From positions 4,464,001 to 4,528,000 of the forward strand of contig NZ_CP096882.1 in NCBI RefSeq assembly GCF_023273875.1: DNA of 64,000 nt, in the 5' to 3' direction. The notes beneath the pieces are model-generated. The model was not told the origin of the DNA, made no database searches, and saw only the letters and a program-made list of their open reading frames with translations. Position numbers and translations under genes: made by a program. This DNA is from Pseudarthrobacter sp. SSS035 (GTDB lineage Bacteria > Actinomycetota > Actinomycetes > Actinomycetales > Micrococcaceae). Of this stretch, positions 41,740 to 50,603 are shown piece by piece. How positions within the stretch are numbered: position 1 is the first letter of the stretch; each line of letters opens with the position of its first letter.

Positions 41740-42813
41740 ATGCGACACGACGATGTATCAGTAGAGTCCCGGCGGAATGTCTCCCTGCCCAAAGCTGCGG
41801 AATCCGCCCCGGCCGCGGCCTCCACCTGGCAGTTTCGCCAATTGCTTCCGGGTCTCGCCGCCTGCATCATTGGCGGGGCAATCGCTTTGGCAGCCTCCAG
41901 GCTGCTGCCCGGGGCAAGTCCGCTGCTGATTGCCATCCTGCTCGGCGCGATCTGGCGCAACACGCTGCACGTCCCCGAGATCCTGATGCCCGGGGTGGCA
42001 GTGTCCGCCAAGAAGCTGCTGCGCACGGGCATCGTGCTGCTGGGGCTGCAGCTTTCGCTCTCCACCATCCTGGGACTGGGGCCGGGGGTGTTGCTGGTGG
42101 TGGTGCTCTGCGTCGGAGTGACGTTCGGGGCCACGCTGCTCATCGGCAAGTGGCTGGGCATCGATTTGCCGCAGCGCCTGCTGATTGCCGCAGGCTTCTC
42201 CATCTGCGGTGCGGCGGCCGTGGCCGCCGCGGAAGGTGCCACCAAGGCCAAGCAGGACCAGGTGGCCACGGCCGTCGGGCTGGTGGTCCTCTTCGGTACC
42301 CTGATGATCCCGATCGCCCCCGCGGTGGGCGCGCTGTTTGGCATGGACGAGGAATCCATCGGCATGCTCGTCGGGGCCTCCATCCACGAGGTGGCCCAGG
42401 TGGTGGCCGCCGGTGGAGCCGTCAGCTCCAGCGCCTTGGCCGTGGCCGTCACCGTGAAGCTGGCCCGCGTCGTCACCCTCGCCCCCATCGTGGCCGGGGT
42501 AAGCATCTACATGCGGAAGAAGCACGCCGTGGAGGGTGCCAAGACACCCCCGCTTGTGCCGTTGTTCGTCGTCGGCTTCATTGCGGCGATGCTGCTGCGC
42601 ACCACGGGGACGGTGCCTGCCCCGCTGCTCGAAGCGGCCCAGATGGCCCAGACCTTCCTGCTTGCTGCAGCCATGTTCGGGCTCGGTCTCGGGGTCCACA
42701 TCCGCGGACTGATGAGCTCGGGCAGCCGATCGCTGGTGCTCGCGGCACTGGCAACGCTGGTGATCCTCGTGGTGGCGGTGGCCGGGACCCTGCTTTTCCC
42801 GCCCATGTCCTAG
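41740..42813 (+). CDS. YeiH/UPF0324 family membrane protein (putative sulfate exporter family)
   Basis: A 357-residue protein with ten or so membrane spans, matching the YeiH (UPF0324, conserved hypothetical 698) family: L-L-P-G-L-A-A-C near the start, L-R-T-G-I-V-L-L-G-L-Q-L, G-F-S-I-C-G-A-A-A-V-A-A and G-A-S-I-H-E-V-A-Q-V-V-A-A-G. The family is linked to export of sulfur or sulfonate oxyanions in some bacteria, without firm proof. It is divergent from a LysR gene. Why it sits inside the catabolic region is not obvious. Confidence 0.85.
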   Translation: MRHDDVSVESRRNVSLPKAAESAPAAASTWQFRQLLPGLAACIIGGAIALAASRLLPGASPLLIAILLGAIWRNTLHVPEILMPGVAVSAKKLLRTGIVLLGLQLSLSTILGLGPGVLLVVVLCVGVTFGATLLIGKWLGIDLPQRLLIAAGFSICGAAAVAAAEGATKAKQDQVATAVGLVVLFGTLMIPIAPAVGALFGMDEESIGMLVGASIHEVAQVVAAGGAVSSSALAVAVTVKLARVVTLAPIVAGVSIYMRKKHAVEGAKTPPLVPLFVVGFIAAMLLRTTGTVPAPLLEAAQMAQTFLLAAAMFGLGLGVHIRGLMSSGSRSLVLAALATLVILVVAVAGTLLFPPMS

Positions 42814-43175
42814 TCAGGCCAATGCCCCGCCGGGGGGACGGCTTGTTGGCAGCCGCCCCCCATGGGTCCAATTCAATGAACGCCTGGATCATGCATCCCG
42901 GCACGCGCCCCGGCCACGGGGGCCCGTGCCGGGATTTCGCGGTGCCTGGGCGTCCAGGCAAGGAGGCAGGAGCGCAGAGCATTCACTCCGGGGCCGGGCG
43001 GTCCGCCACCCGGGAGGGTGCCTTCCATGTCCAAGGGGGCATGGTGTGCAGGCATGGGAAAGTGCTTTCATCACACGCCAAAACCGCCGGCCCCACGCCC
43101 GTGAATGGTGTGGGCCGGCGGCCTGGATTGCTGCGCGGGTCGGCGGTGCTGCGCGGGTCGGCGGTGCTGCGCGGG
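42814..43175. other. intergenic region between convergent genes
   Basis: The 362 bases after the YeiH-like stop and before the SDR stop hold a terminator hairpin (43084-43121) and an 18-base tandem repeat (43131-43178). The first 270 bases contain GC-rich inverted stretches but nothing coding that I can support. Confidence 0.5.
43084..43121 (-). terminator. hairpin terminator of the Baeyer-Villiger operon
   Basis: CCGCCGGCCC (43084-43093) pairs with GGGCCGGCGG (43112-43121). Read on the minus strand the stem is followed by TTTTGG, as in a rho-independent terminator, about 55 bases beyond the SDR stop codon at 43176. Confidence 0.65.
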
Positions 43176-43178
43176 TCA
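43131..43178. repeat. tandem 18-base repeat, 2.7 copies
   Basis: CTGCGCGGGTCGGCGGTG occurs at 43131-43148 and 43149-43166 and partly at 43167-43178, running into the SDR stop codon. It probably arose by slippage and could vary in length between strains. Confidence 0.8.
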
Positions 43179-43886
43179 GCGACGGATCGAGCCGCCGTCG
43201 ACAACCAGCGTCTGCCCTGTCACGAACGAGGCACCGGGTGAGAGGAAGAACCGGGTGGGGCCCACGAAGTCCTCCACCACTGCGGCCCGCTTGATGGCCC
43301 GGGTGTTAATGTTGGCTTCCTCGCCGCCGGCGAGCTTGGTCGCCAACGGGGTCATGACCAGCCCGGGGGCGACCACGTTGACGGTGATGTTCCGTGCGCC
43401 CATCTCAGCGGCGAGGCTGCGGGAGAAACCGATGATGCCGGCCTTGGAGGCCGCGTAGGCCGCCGCGCCGGCGGGAGCCTTGAACACGGTGCCAGAGGAG
43501 AAGAGCACGATCCTGCCGCCGTCCTCCACCAGGTCAGCGACACCCTGGATGAAGTTGAGGGTGCCGTGCAGGTTCAGCAGCAGCACACGCTCCCACTCGG
43601 CCTTGGGCATGTCCATGAACGGGCCGAACACACCGACGCCCGCACAGTGGATGAGGGAATGGATGCTGGTCCGGCCCTGCGCCGCCAGGGACTCGCGCAC
43701 TGCCTGCGGGGCATCGCCGGCTACATCGCCGGCGACGTAGTTGACCCCGTCAAGGGGGTTGCTGGGCAGGGACCGGGAGACGGAGGTAACCGCCCAATCG
43801 TTCCGCAGGTCCGCGGCCAACGCCTCGCCGATGCCGGAGGATCCGCCGCTGAGGACAAGGGCCGGAGAGGAGCCGTTTTCCGCCAT
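43176..43886 (-). CDS. SDR family oxidoreductase
   Basis: A 236-residue short-chain dehydrogenase: L-S-G-G-S-S-G-I-G-E near residues 12-21, a catalytic Y-A-A-S-K-A (about 143-148) and P-G-L-V-M-T. The start overlaps the stop of the alpha/beta hydrolase gene by one base, making it the last gene of the operon that also carries the Baeyer-Villiger enzyme. It is thus a candidate for oxidising the P450-made alcohol to the ketone substrate, or a later alcohol; this is inferred from context. Confidence 0.85.
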   Translation of the reverse strand: MAENGSSPALVLSGGSSGIGEALAADLRNDWAVTSVSRSLPSNPLDGVNYVAGDVAGDAPQAVRESLAAQGRTSIHSLIHCAGVGVFGPFMDMPKAEWERVLLLNLHGTLNFIQGVADLVEDGGRIVLFSSGTVFKAPAGAAAYAASKAGIIGFSRSLAAEMGARNITVNVVAPGLVMTPLATKLAGGEEANINTRAIKRAAVVEDFVGPTRFFLSPGASFVTGQTLVVDGGSIRR

Positions 43887-44746
43887 TACTTGCTGCCTTC
43901 GATGGTCGATTCGAGGAACCCGGCGATCAGGTTCCAGGTCTCCTGGGGGTGGGTGATGTTCGGGCAGTGCTTATATGGCAACAATTCGGCCTGTGCGTTG
44001 GGCAGCACGGCCTGGAGGTTCTTAGACCAGCCGCTTTCCAGCAGCGTGTCCCCGGTGCACTCCACGAGCAGGACGGGGGTTGGGATGCCCTGAAGCGGTG
44101 CGGGGTAGGGATCTGCCGGGCGTACAACCTTCAATGCCTCGGGTACCGGCATGTGCGGTCCCCGCATGGCCGTGAAGTGCCCGGGCGCCGTTGCCCAGCC
44201 AAAGCGGGCATCGAGCTGGGCTTCCTTGCCGTCGGAAGCGTCGCAGAGGATGTCGAGGATCTCCTCCAGCCGGGCCCGGGTGCCGTCGAACTCGCCGATC
44301 CTGGTCATGTCCGGAGCCTTCCACGGACCGCCCGTGCCGTTGATCGTGGTGACCGAGGCGATCCGTCCGCGGTAGCTCTCATCGGCCAGCGCACGGAGGC
44401 CGATCGATCCGCCGAAGGAGTTTCCGACCAGGTGCACCGGCTCGGTGATGCCCAGGGAATCGAGCAGGGAGAAGACGTGGCGGATGCGGAAGGCGAACGG
44501 TGAGACGTCGACGCGGATCGACTTGGCCGATCCGCCGTAGCCGAGGAAGTCGGGGGCGATGACGCGGAATTTCTCCGCGGCGAGCGGAAGGACGTGACGC
44601 CATGTCACGTCGGAGGCACCGCCCCAGGCGCCGTCATGAAGGAAAACTACGGGAACGCCGTCGTCGGGGCCTCCGGCGAAGTAGCGGGTTTCGAGGTTGG
44701 CGACGAGAAGCGTTTCCTCGGTGATCAATGTTGTCTCGGTGAGCAA
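43886..44746 (-). CDS. alpha/beta hydrolase (probable ester or lactone hydrolase)
   Basis: A 286-residue hydrolase with oxyanion strand V-V-F-L-H-D-G-A-W-G, nucleophile elbow V-G-N-S-F-G-G (Ser110) and a C-terminal Y-K-H-C-P-N-I-T-H-P-Q holding the probable catalytic histidine. TTG 44746 is used as start because GGAGG lies seven bases upstream. It is similar in outline to the meta-cleavage-product and C-C hydrolases of aromatic pathways, but its place directly after the Baeyer-Villiger monooxygenase suggests it cleaves the ester or lactone made there. Confidence 0.85.
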   Translation of the reverse strand: MLTETTLITEETLLVANLETRYFAGGPDDGVPVVFLHDGAWGGASDVTWRHVLPLAAEKFRVIAPDFLGYGGSAKSIRVDVSPFAFRIRHVFSLLDSLGITEPVHLVGNSFGGSIGLRALADESYRGRIASVTTINGTGGPWKAPDMTRIGEFDGTRARLEEILDILCDASDGKEAQLDARFGWATAPGHFTAMRGPHMPVPEALKVVRPADPYPAPLQGIPTPVLLVECTGDTLLESGWSKNLQAVLPNAQAELLPYKHCPNITHPQETWNLIAGFLESTIEGSK

Positions 44747-44797
44747 TTGAGCCTCCGGTGTTGTGGTTCGGATGGTGGAAGAAATAGGCGGAACGGG

Positions 44798-46711
44798 TCA
44801 GCCGAGGTTGTAGTCTTCGGTGCGAACATGGCTGGTGCGTTCGAAGTATTCGCGGGCCGGCAGCGGCCACATGATGGTGGATCGGCCCTCGGCGTTCATG
44901 TACCAGCTGTGGGTCTTGGACCAGCCCCAGGTTCGCTTGGCGCTGGCTTCGGTGATTTCCTTGTCGTACTCGGCAAACACATCAGGGCGCAGGGACATGG
45001 CGCGGTGGCCGCCGGCGGCCAGCGTCTTCACCGCATCGATCATGTAGTTGGCCTGGCATTCGAGGAAGAACACCAGGTTCCCGTGGACAACGGTGTTGGT
45101 GTTGGGCCCGTACATGCAGAAGAAGTTCGGGTAGCCAGGCAATGTCACGCCCAGGTAGGCGCTCGCGTCGATGCCCCAGGTCTCGTGCAGGTCCTTGCCT
45201 CCGATGCCCGCCACGGACATGGGCAGCAGGAAGTCGGAGGCCTTGAAGCCGGTGCCGAGCAGGATGATGTCGGCCGGGACGTGCTCGTCGCCGAGCCACA
45301 CGCCGTCGGAGTCGATGCGGTTCACGCCCTGACTGACCAAGCGGACGTTGTCCCGCTTGAGCGTCTTCACCCAGGTGCCGTCGTCGCAGATGACCCGCTT
45401 GGCGGCCGGCGGGTAGTCGGGGACGATCTGCTTGCGCAGCTCCTCGTCGTCCCCGGCCTGCTCCTCCAAGTATGCGGTCAGCTCCTGGCGAAGCGCCTCG
45501 TTGGCAGCGGAGACTGAGACCTCGGTCGGCGGGAAGTCCGGGTCCACAGTAGCGGCCGGCAGGTTGCCGATGAGCCGGGGCAGGAAAATGGAGAAGCGGT
45601 AGTAGGCGCGGTACTGGTTCAGGTTGCTCAGCAGCCAGCGTTCGCCGTATTCGATCTCCTGGCGCAGCACCGGGGTGGGACGCAGCCAAGGGGCGCTGCG
45701 CTGGAAGATGGTGACCTGCTCGGCAACTTTCGCGACGGCGGGTGCGAACTGCAGGGCGCTGGCACCCGTGCCGATGACCACCACCCGCTTGCCGGTGAAG
45801 TCGATCCCGTGGTCCCACTGCGCGGAGTGCACCACCGGGCCGTTGAAGGAATCCAGGCCCTGGAGGTTGGGGATGGAGGGCCGGTTGAGCTGGCCCACGG
45901 CGCTGACCACAATGTTGGATTCGATGGTTCCACCGACGCCTGCGGCGGTCTTGGTTTCAAGGGTCCAGGTTCCGGTTTCCCCGTCCCAGCGGGTGGCCGT
46001 GACCTCCGTGCCGAAGACCATGTGCTCAAGCAGGCCGTTGTCGGCGGCGAACTGGTGCAGGTAGCCGTGGATCTTTTCCTGGCGGCCATAGTGGGTTTCC
46101 CAGTCGTGCTGCACAAAGGAGTACGTATAGATGTGGCTGCGGACGTCGGTGCGGCAGTCGGGGTAGGTGTTTTCCCACCAGGTGCCGCCCACGTCCACGC
46201 TCTTCTCGATGATCCTAAACGGAACACCCGCCTGCTTCAGCCTCAGTCCGGCTAGCAGGCCGGAGAACCCGGCACCGATCACCACGGCGCTCAAAGCGCT
46301 GCCCGGGGCCACCGAATCCAACGTCCAGTCCGGCTTGCGCGGGTCCACGTTGTTGGGGGTAAACGCGACCGCAGCCATGGCCTGGGCATCTTCGTTCTCC
46401 CCGCCCATCAGCCACGTAGCAAGTTTTTGCCGCAGCGACTCGTCGGGGACCGCCGCCCATTCGTTCTGGGTGGGAAGGAACGGCGCGAGCAGTTCGAAAC
46501 AATGGGCCCGGGCCTCCGCCTCGGTTGCCGGATCCAGGCCGCTTAGCGGAAGCGTCTTGAGGTTCGGTCGCCATTCGTCGCGCAGCACGGTGGCGTCGCC
46601 GGTGACGTGGGCCGTCAGCATGACGAGCGCGGGGACCTGGGCGGATTCCAGATGCGCGCGAAGAGCTTCTTCGCTCATCTCTGTCATCACGCGATCTAGG
46701 GTTTTATTCAT
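44798..46711 (-). CDS. type I Baeyer-Villiger monooxygenase, 4-hydroxyacetophenone monooxygenase-like
   Basis: A 637-residue flavoprotein that would insert an oxygen next to a ketone, using NADPH and O2. It has an N-terminal helical extension of about 140 residues, as in 4-hydroxyacetophenone monooxygenase (about 640 residues); cyclohexanone-type enzymes lack it. Then come the FAD motif G-A-G-F-S-G (146-151), the fingerprint F-N-G-P-V-V-H-S-A-Q-W-D (289-300) and a second Rossmann motif G-T-G-A-S-A (314-319). ATG 46711 is preceded by CGGAGA. The frame is open to 46774, but that would overlap the upstream hydrolase gene. Hydrolases on both sides fit an ester or lactone product. Confidence 0.92.
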   Translation of the reverse strand: MNKTLDRVMTEMSEEALRAHLESAQVPALVMLTAHVTGDATVLRDEWRPNLKTLPLSGLDPATEAEARAHCFELLAPFLPTQNEWAAVPDESLRQKLATWLMGGENEDAQAMAAVAFTPNNVDPRKPDWTLDSVAPGSALSAVVIGAGFSGLLAGLRLKQAGVPFRIIEKSVDVGGTWWENTYPDCRTDVRSHIYTYSFVQHDWETHYGRQEKIHGYLHQFAADNGLLEHMVFGTEVTATRWDGETGTWTLETKTAAGVGGTIESNIVVSAVGQLNRPSIPNLQGLDSFNGPVVHSAQWDHGIDFTGKRVVVIGTGASALQFAPAVAKVAEQVTIFQRSAPWLRPTPVLRQEIEYGERWLLSNLNQYRAYYRFSIFLPRLIGNLPAATVDPDFPPTEVSVSAANEALRQELTAYLEEQAGDDEELRKQIVPDYPPAAKRVICDDGTWVKTLKRDNVRLVSQGVNRIDSDGVWLGDEHVPADIILLGTGFKASDFLLPMSVAGIGGKDLHETWGIDASAYLGVTLPGYPNFFCMYGPNTNTVVHGNLVFFLECQANYMIDAVKTLAAGGHRAMSLRPDVFAEYDKEITEASAKRTWGWSKTHSWYMNAEGRSTIMWPLPAREYFERTSHVRTEDYNLG

Positions 46712-46758
46712 GTCGTCTCCGTTAAGCAGTTCATATGGATCAAGGTGCTGGTGGGCCG

Positions 46759-47571
46759 TTATTGGGTCCAGCAATCCAGGCTGTCGAGAAAGGGCCGCAC
46801 GGTTGCGGCGACCTCGTATGGATTTTCGAAGGCGACGAGATGTCCGCCCTTCGCAAAGCGCAGTTGGGCACCGGCGAGTGAGGCGGCAAGCTGTTCGATC
46901 ACCGCACGAGGGGTGCTCTGGTCGTCATCGCCGCCGATGACGAGGGTTGGCGGCGGTGAGTCCGTATGGAAGTCGCCGACCTGGGTCATGGCTTCGAAAT
47001 ACTCGGCGATCGTGTTGCCGCCGGCGCCGAGGAACTGTGCGCGAGCCTGCCGGACCAAGGGGTCCGCGGTATTTCGGGAACCGTCCCCAAACCAGCGGCG
47101 CATTGTCATTTCCTCGGCCCGTTCGAGCCCGTTCGGGGCCCGGACCTCGGCCGCGCGTGCCAGGGTTCCGCGGGTGGCTGCTTCATCGTAGCCGCCCCGG
47201 GTCGCCATCAGGATCTGTGCGTCGACGCGGTCGGGGAAGCTGCCGGTGACAGCCTGGGCGACCATGCCGCCCAGAGAGATGCCCAGCACCACGGAACTCT
47301 TGATATCTTCGGCATCCCAGATGGCGGCGATGTCCCGGGCAACAAGTCCCAGCGTGGGGGCGGATTCTCCGCGCACGCTTTCTCCATGTCCGCGGAAGTC
47401 CGGTGCGAGCAGGCGATACTCGTCACCAAGGGCCTCGGCCAAGGGTGCGTACCACGATCCGTCCAACGCCAATGAGTGCAGGCAGGTGATCAGCCGCGGG
47501 CCGTCGCCATACTGGCGATAGGCGACAGTGGTGCCATCGGCGCCGGCAATCTTCTGCGGGGCCTCAGCCAT
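46759..47571 (-). CDS. alpha/beta hydrolase, 3-oxoadipate enol-lactonase-like
   Basis: A 270-residue hydrolase with nucleophile elbow L-G-I-S-L-G-G (Ser99), acid around G-G-D-D-D-Q-S-T-P, and K-G-G-H-L-V containing the likely catalytic histidine. Overall it resembles PcaD-type lactonases. Its ATG overlaps the ABC ATPase stop by eight bases (ATGGCTGA). It precedes the Baeyer-Villiger gene and is a second candidate for opening the product lactone. Confidence 0.87.
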   Translation of the reverse strand: MAEAPQKIAGADGTTVAYRQYGDGPRLITCLHSLALDGSWYAPLAEALGDEYRLLAPDFRGHGESVRGESAPTLGLVARDIAAIWDAEDIKSSVVLGISLGGMVAQAVTGSFPDRVDAQILMATRGGYDEAATRGTLARAAEVRAPNGLERAEEMTMRRWFGDGSRNTADPLVRQARAQFLGAGGNTIAEYFEAMTQVGDFHTDSPPPTLVIGGDDDQSTPRAVIEQLAASLAGAQLRFAKGGHLVAFENPYEVAATVRPFLDSLDCWTQ

Positions 47572-48457
47572 TCTGGCTCTCCTCCCTGATGCGCTGTTCG
47601 GCGAGTTCGACTTCGCTTCGAAGCCGATCGGACATGTCGTGGAAATAGGATTTGAACAGATCGGAGTCCCGACGCATCTCCTGGCGCCGCGGCCGCTCCA
47701 GCTCGATCTTCATGTCGACCACCATGCGGCCGGGCCGGCTGGCCATCAGGATAACGCGGTCGCTGAGCAGGATGGCTTCCTCAAGGTCGTGGGTTACGAA
47801 TATGACCGTGGGGCGCTCAGCTTCCCAGAGTTGGGTGAACTCCTCCTGCTGGATCGCGCGGGTCTGTGCGTCAAGGGCCGCGAACGGCTCGTCCATGAGT
47901 AGAACCTTGGGATTCTGCACCAAGGTCCGTGCGATCGCTACGCGTTGGCGCATGCCTTGTGAGAGGTGGAGGACATCGGAGTCGGCAAAGTCGTGCAGAC
48001 GGACCCGGCGCAGCCAGGCCTCGGCGCGTTCGCGCCGTTCTTCCCTGGGAACACCGCGGATCTCCATACCAAGCTCGACGTTGCTGCGGACCCGACGCCA
48101 GGGCAGCAGCGCGTCGCGGGCGAAGAGGAAGGCCGCATCATTGCTTCCGGGGCGCACCTCGGCGCCGTCAATGCGAACCGTGCCGCTGCGTGGCTTCAAG
48201 AGGTTGCCCACCATCCCGAGGGCCGTCGTCTTGCCGCAGCCCGACGGGCCCACGATGCTGACAAACTCCGAAGGCTCGATGCGCAGGTTGAAGTTGTCCA
48301 ACACCCGCACCGGCCGGTTGCCGTGGAGGAAGCTGTGGTTCACGTTCTCGAACTCGACAGAAACCCCCTTGGCTGCGGTGGGCTGCGCCGTCGTTTCAGC
48401 CAGTCCATTCATAGGAATCTCTCTATCACTGGTTGAGCGGAGGGTTGAATTGGGCAT
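47564..48457 (-). CDS. ABC transporter ATP-binding protein (NitT/TauT type)
   Basis: A 297-residue ATPase: Walker A G-P-S-G-C-G-K-T (70-77), signature H-L-S-Q-G-M-R-Q-R (a variant of L-S-G-G-Q), Walker B V-L-L-M-D-E-P-F and the switch histidine in V-T-H-D. It matches the SsuB/TauB group. ATG 48457 is chosen because TGGAGC lies in front; ATG 48412 is an alternative. It belongs with the binding proteins at 27.9 and 31.6 kb and the permease at 49.7 kb. It heads the minus-strand operon containing the Baeyer-Villiger gene. Confidence 0.88.
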   Translation of the reverse strand: MPNSTLRSTSDREIPMNGLAETTAQPTAAKGVSVEFENVNHSFLHGNRPVRVLDNFNLRIEPSEFVSIVGPSGCGKTTALGMVGNLLKPRSGTVRIDGAEVRPGSNDAAFLFARDALLPWRRVRSNVELGMEIRGVPREERRERAEAWLRRVRLHDFADSDVLHLSQGMRQRVAIARTLVQNPKVLLMDEPFAALDAQTRAIQQEEFTQLWEAERPTVIFVTHDLEEAILLSDRVILMASRPGRMVVDMKIELERPRRQEMRRDSDLFKSYFHDMSDRLRSEVELAEQRIREESQNG

Positions 48458-48804
48458 TGTCGCTCCAGTCGTTTGTTTGCGGGGCCGACCCGTTTGGCAG
48501 TCTTCTTTGGCTGACGATCGCTGAGCCGGCACCAAGGATGATCACGCTGGACAGCAATGAACACAAGGAAACCGGAAGGCAGATCCTGTGGTGCACGTCA
48601 CCCACTGGTCAATGAATCGTTGAACACCTTGGCAACAGAGTCAAGAAAAACAGGCCTGATCCATGGCTATCGCCTCGATAGCGATTCGATCATTGCCCCG
48701 GGCCCCGATTGGAACGAGGCTTTCTCAAACGCACCAACGCCATGAGAGCCCGCCGTGCGTGCATCAGCGGCACCCACCGGGCGCATCAATCAGGAGGACG
48801 TCAG
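48458..48804. other. divergent promoter region
   Basis: The 347 bases between the ATPase gene (minus) and the SDR gene (plus) contain the inverted repeat at 48666-48682 and must hold promoters for both operons. I could not pick -10/-35 boxes with confidence. No protein-coding frame is supported. Confidence 0.5.
48666..48682. promoter_or_regulatory. inverted-repeat operator candidate in divergent promoter
   Basis: GCTATCG-CCT-CGATAGC is a perfect 7-3-7 inverted repeat. Its core CTATC-N5-GATAG matches the site at 27645-27659 upstream of the P450 reductase gene, supporting joint control of the P450 operon and of the ABC/Baeyer-Villiger/beta-oxidation genes. Confidence 0.5.
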
Positions 48805-49638
48805 ATGACGAACACAGTCACCACCAGCAGCAAAAAGTCGGGTCAGACCAGCTTCGATTTCACTGGCCAGGTGGTCATCGTAACGGGCGCTTCCGGCGGC
48901 ATTGGTTCGGCGCTTGCCGACAAGTTCGCCGCAGCTGGCGCGGATTTGATCCTGCACGGACGCAAGGCCGAAACCCTCCAGGCCAAGGCCGAGCAAATCC
49001 AGGAACTCGGACGCAAGGCGATCGTGGTCACCGGAAACATCCGGGAACCCGAGACCGCCGATGCCCTTGTCCGGGCCGCCGTCGAGCAGTTCGGCCGGAT
49101 CGACATCCTGATCAACAATGCCGGGGGCAACTTCGCCTCGCGCTTGGAGGACCTTTCTGTCAATGCCTGGAATGCGACAATCGGCACCAACCTCAGCGGC
49201 GCGTTCCACACAGCCGTCGCCTGCCTTCCGGTGTTCGAGATGCAGGGCGGCGGAAGCATCATCAACGTCGGGTCCGGTTCGGCGAACCACGCCCACCCGA
49301 TGCGCGGCGCGTATGCAGCCGCCAAGGCGGGACTCGCCTCCCTGACCAAGACAATGTCGTGGGAATGGGCCGACCGCGGCGTCCGCGTGAACTGCGTCGA
49401 ACCCGGCGCCACCCTGACGCCGGCTTCCCGCTTTGCCTCACCGGAGACCGAGAAGACGTTCGGCGAGTTCCTGGCCCTCGGGCGTGTGGGCTTGCCGGAG
49501 GAAGTGGCCGACGCGTGCCTGTACCTGTGCTCCGACGCGTCGAGCTTCATCACCGGAACGGTCCTGCAGGTCACCGGCGGACCGCACACCTCGTCGCCGC
49601 TCGATGCAAAGCTCGTCCGCGAACCGCGCAATGCGTGA
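48805..49638 (+). CDS. SDR family oxidoreductase
   Basis: A 277-residue short-chain dehydrogenase with V-T-G-A-S-G-G-I-G (about 27-35), N-N-A-G-G, catalytic Y-A-A-A-K-A and the P-G-A-T-L-T loop. ATG 48805 follows CAGGAGGA. It is the first gene of the plus-strand operon with the ABC permease and acyl-CoA dehydrogenase, so it may oxidise an alcohol intermediate of the same pathway. The second N-terminal tract (first 20 residues, Ser/Thr/Lys-rich) is not part of the fold. Confidence 0.87.
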   Translation: MTNTVTTSSKKSGQTSFDFTGQVVIVTGASGGIGSALADKFAAAGADLILHGRKAETLQAKAEQIQELGRKAIVVTGNIREPETADALVRAAVEQFGRIDILINNAGGNFASRLEDLSVNAWNATIGTNLSGAFHTAVACLPVFEMQGGGSIINVGSGSANHAHPMRGAYAAAKAGLASLTKTMSWEWADRGVRVNCVEPGATLTPASRFASPETEKTFGEFLALGRVGLPEEVADACLYLCSDASSFITGTVLQVTGGPHTSSPLDAKLVREPRNA

Positions 49639-49679
49639 TTCGTCCAGCACCACCGAAGACCGCAAGGGAAAGGCTTGAC

Positions 49680-50531
49680 ATGGAAACGATCGCTAAGGCG
49701 GACACTCTGGTTGCCTCCGCATCAGCGCCGGCCTACAACGACAACACGATCCTCGCGGAACGGCGCCGATCACGGATCAACCGGCAACTGGGCGTCTGGG
49801 CCCTGAGGATCGGTGCGCTCGCCGCCTTCGTCTTCAGCTGGGCCTTTGTGACCGGCCAGGGGATCATGGATCCGACGCTGGTATCCACCCCCCTTGATGT
49901 CGGGACATCGTTCATCAAGCAGTTGGCGGATGACACGTTCTGGGTTGATGTGACCGCGACGTTCAGCGGCGCGATGGCCGGTCTGATCGCCGGTACGGTC
50001 CTGGGCATCCTGGCCGGCGTCGTCTTCGCCCGCGTCGAGGTTCTGCACGTCGCGGCCAGGCCTTTCCTGACCCTGATGAACAGCCTTCCGCGTCCGGCGT
50101 TGGCACCGATCTTCATCCTCTGGTTCGGCCTGGGGTTCGGCCCGAAAGCCCTGGTTGCCTTCAGCGTCGTGTTCTTCGTCCTGATGACCAGCACCATGGG
50201 TGCCCTGCAGAGCATCGACCACGACATAAAACAGTTGACCAAGTCGCTGGGCATGACACGGAAGCAGCGCTTTTTCAAGATTGAGTTGCCCTCGGCACTG
50301 CCGTCCATTGTTGGTGGTTTGCGGCTTGGCGCCGTCTACTCGGTGCTCGGTGCGGTTGTGTCGGAAATGGTCGGTGCCTACACCGGCCTGGGACAGCGAC
50401 TGGTCGTTGTGACCAACAACTTCCAGGTCGCGGAGACCTTTGCCATCCTGCTGGCAATGGGCTTGCTGTCGATGGTTCTTGACGTTTCCATTTCGGGCCT
50501 GCAAAAGCTCGTGACCAAGTGGACGAGATAG
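49680..50531 (+). CDS. ABC transporter permease (NitT/TauT type)
   Basis: A 283-residue inner-membrane permease with six membrane spans and the cytoplasmic coupling loop around E-L-P-S-A-L-P-S-I-V-G-G-L (EAA-like motif), as in SsuC/TauC proteins. ATG 49680 is preceded by AAGGGAAAGG. It lies 41 bases behind the SDR gene and completes, with the ATPase across the divergent promoter and the two lipoproteins at 28 and 32 kb, a single uptake system. It is the only permease of this type in the window. Confidence 0.9.
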   Translation: METIAKADTLVASASAPAYNDNTILAERRRSRINRQLGVWALRIGALAAFVFSWAFVTGQGIMDPTLVSTPLDVGTSFIKQLADDTFWVDVTATFSGAMAGLIAGTVLGILAGVVFARVEVLHVAARPFLTLMNSLPRPALAPIFILWFGLGFGPKALVAFSVVFFVLMTSTMGALQSIDHDIKQLTKSLGMTRKQRFFKIELPSALPSIVGGLRLGAVYSVLGAVVSEMVGAYTGLGQRLVVVTNNFQVAETFAILLAMGLLSMVLDVSISGLQKLVTKWTR

Positions 50532-50603
50532 GTCGACCGCGGGAGTAGCCCTCACCACAGCATCACGGCAGTTCAATCAAGTTCAAGAACGGAAAGTTCA
50601 ATC

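Noticed and set aside
43131..43178. CRISPR-like or regulatory meaning for the 18-base repeats
   Set aside because: The copies are directly adjacent with no spacers, only 2.7 units long and at the end of a coding gene; slippage explains them.
40866..43241. A 791-codon plus-strand frame covering the LysR and YeiH-like genes
   Set aside because: It is out of frame with the YeiH-like gene and opposite the LysR gene, ending in the tandem repeat; both real genes have family motifs.
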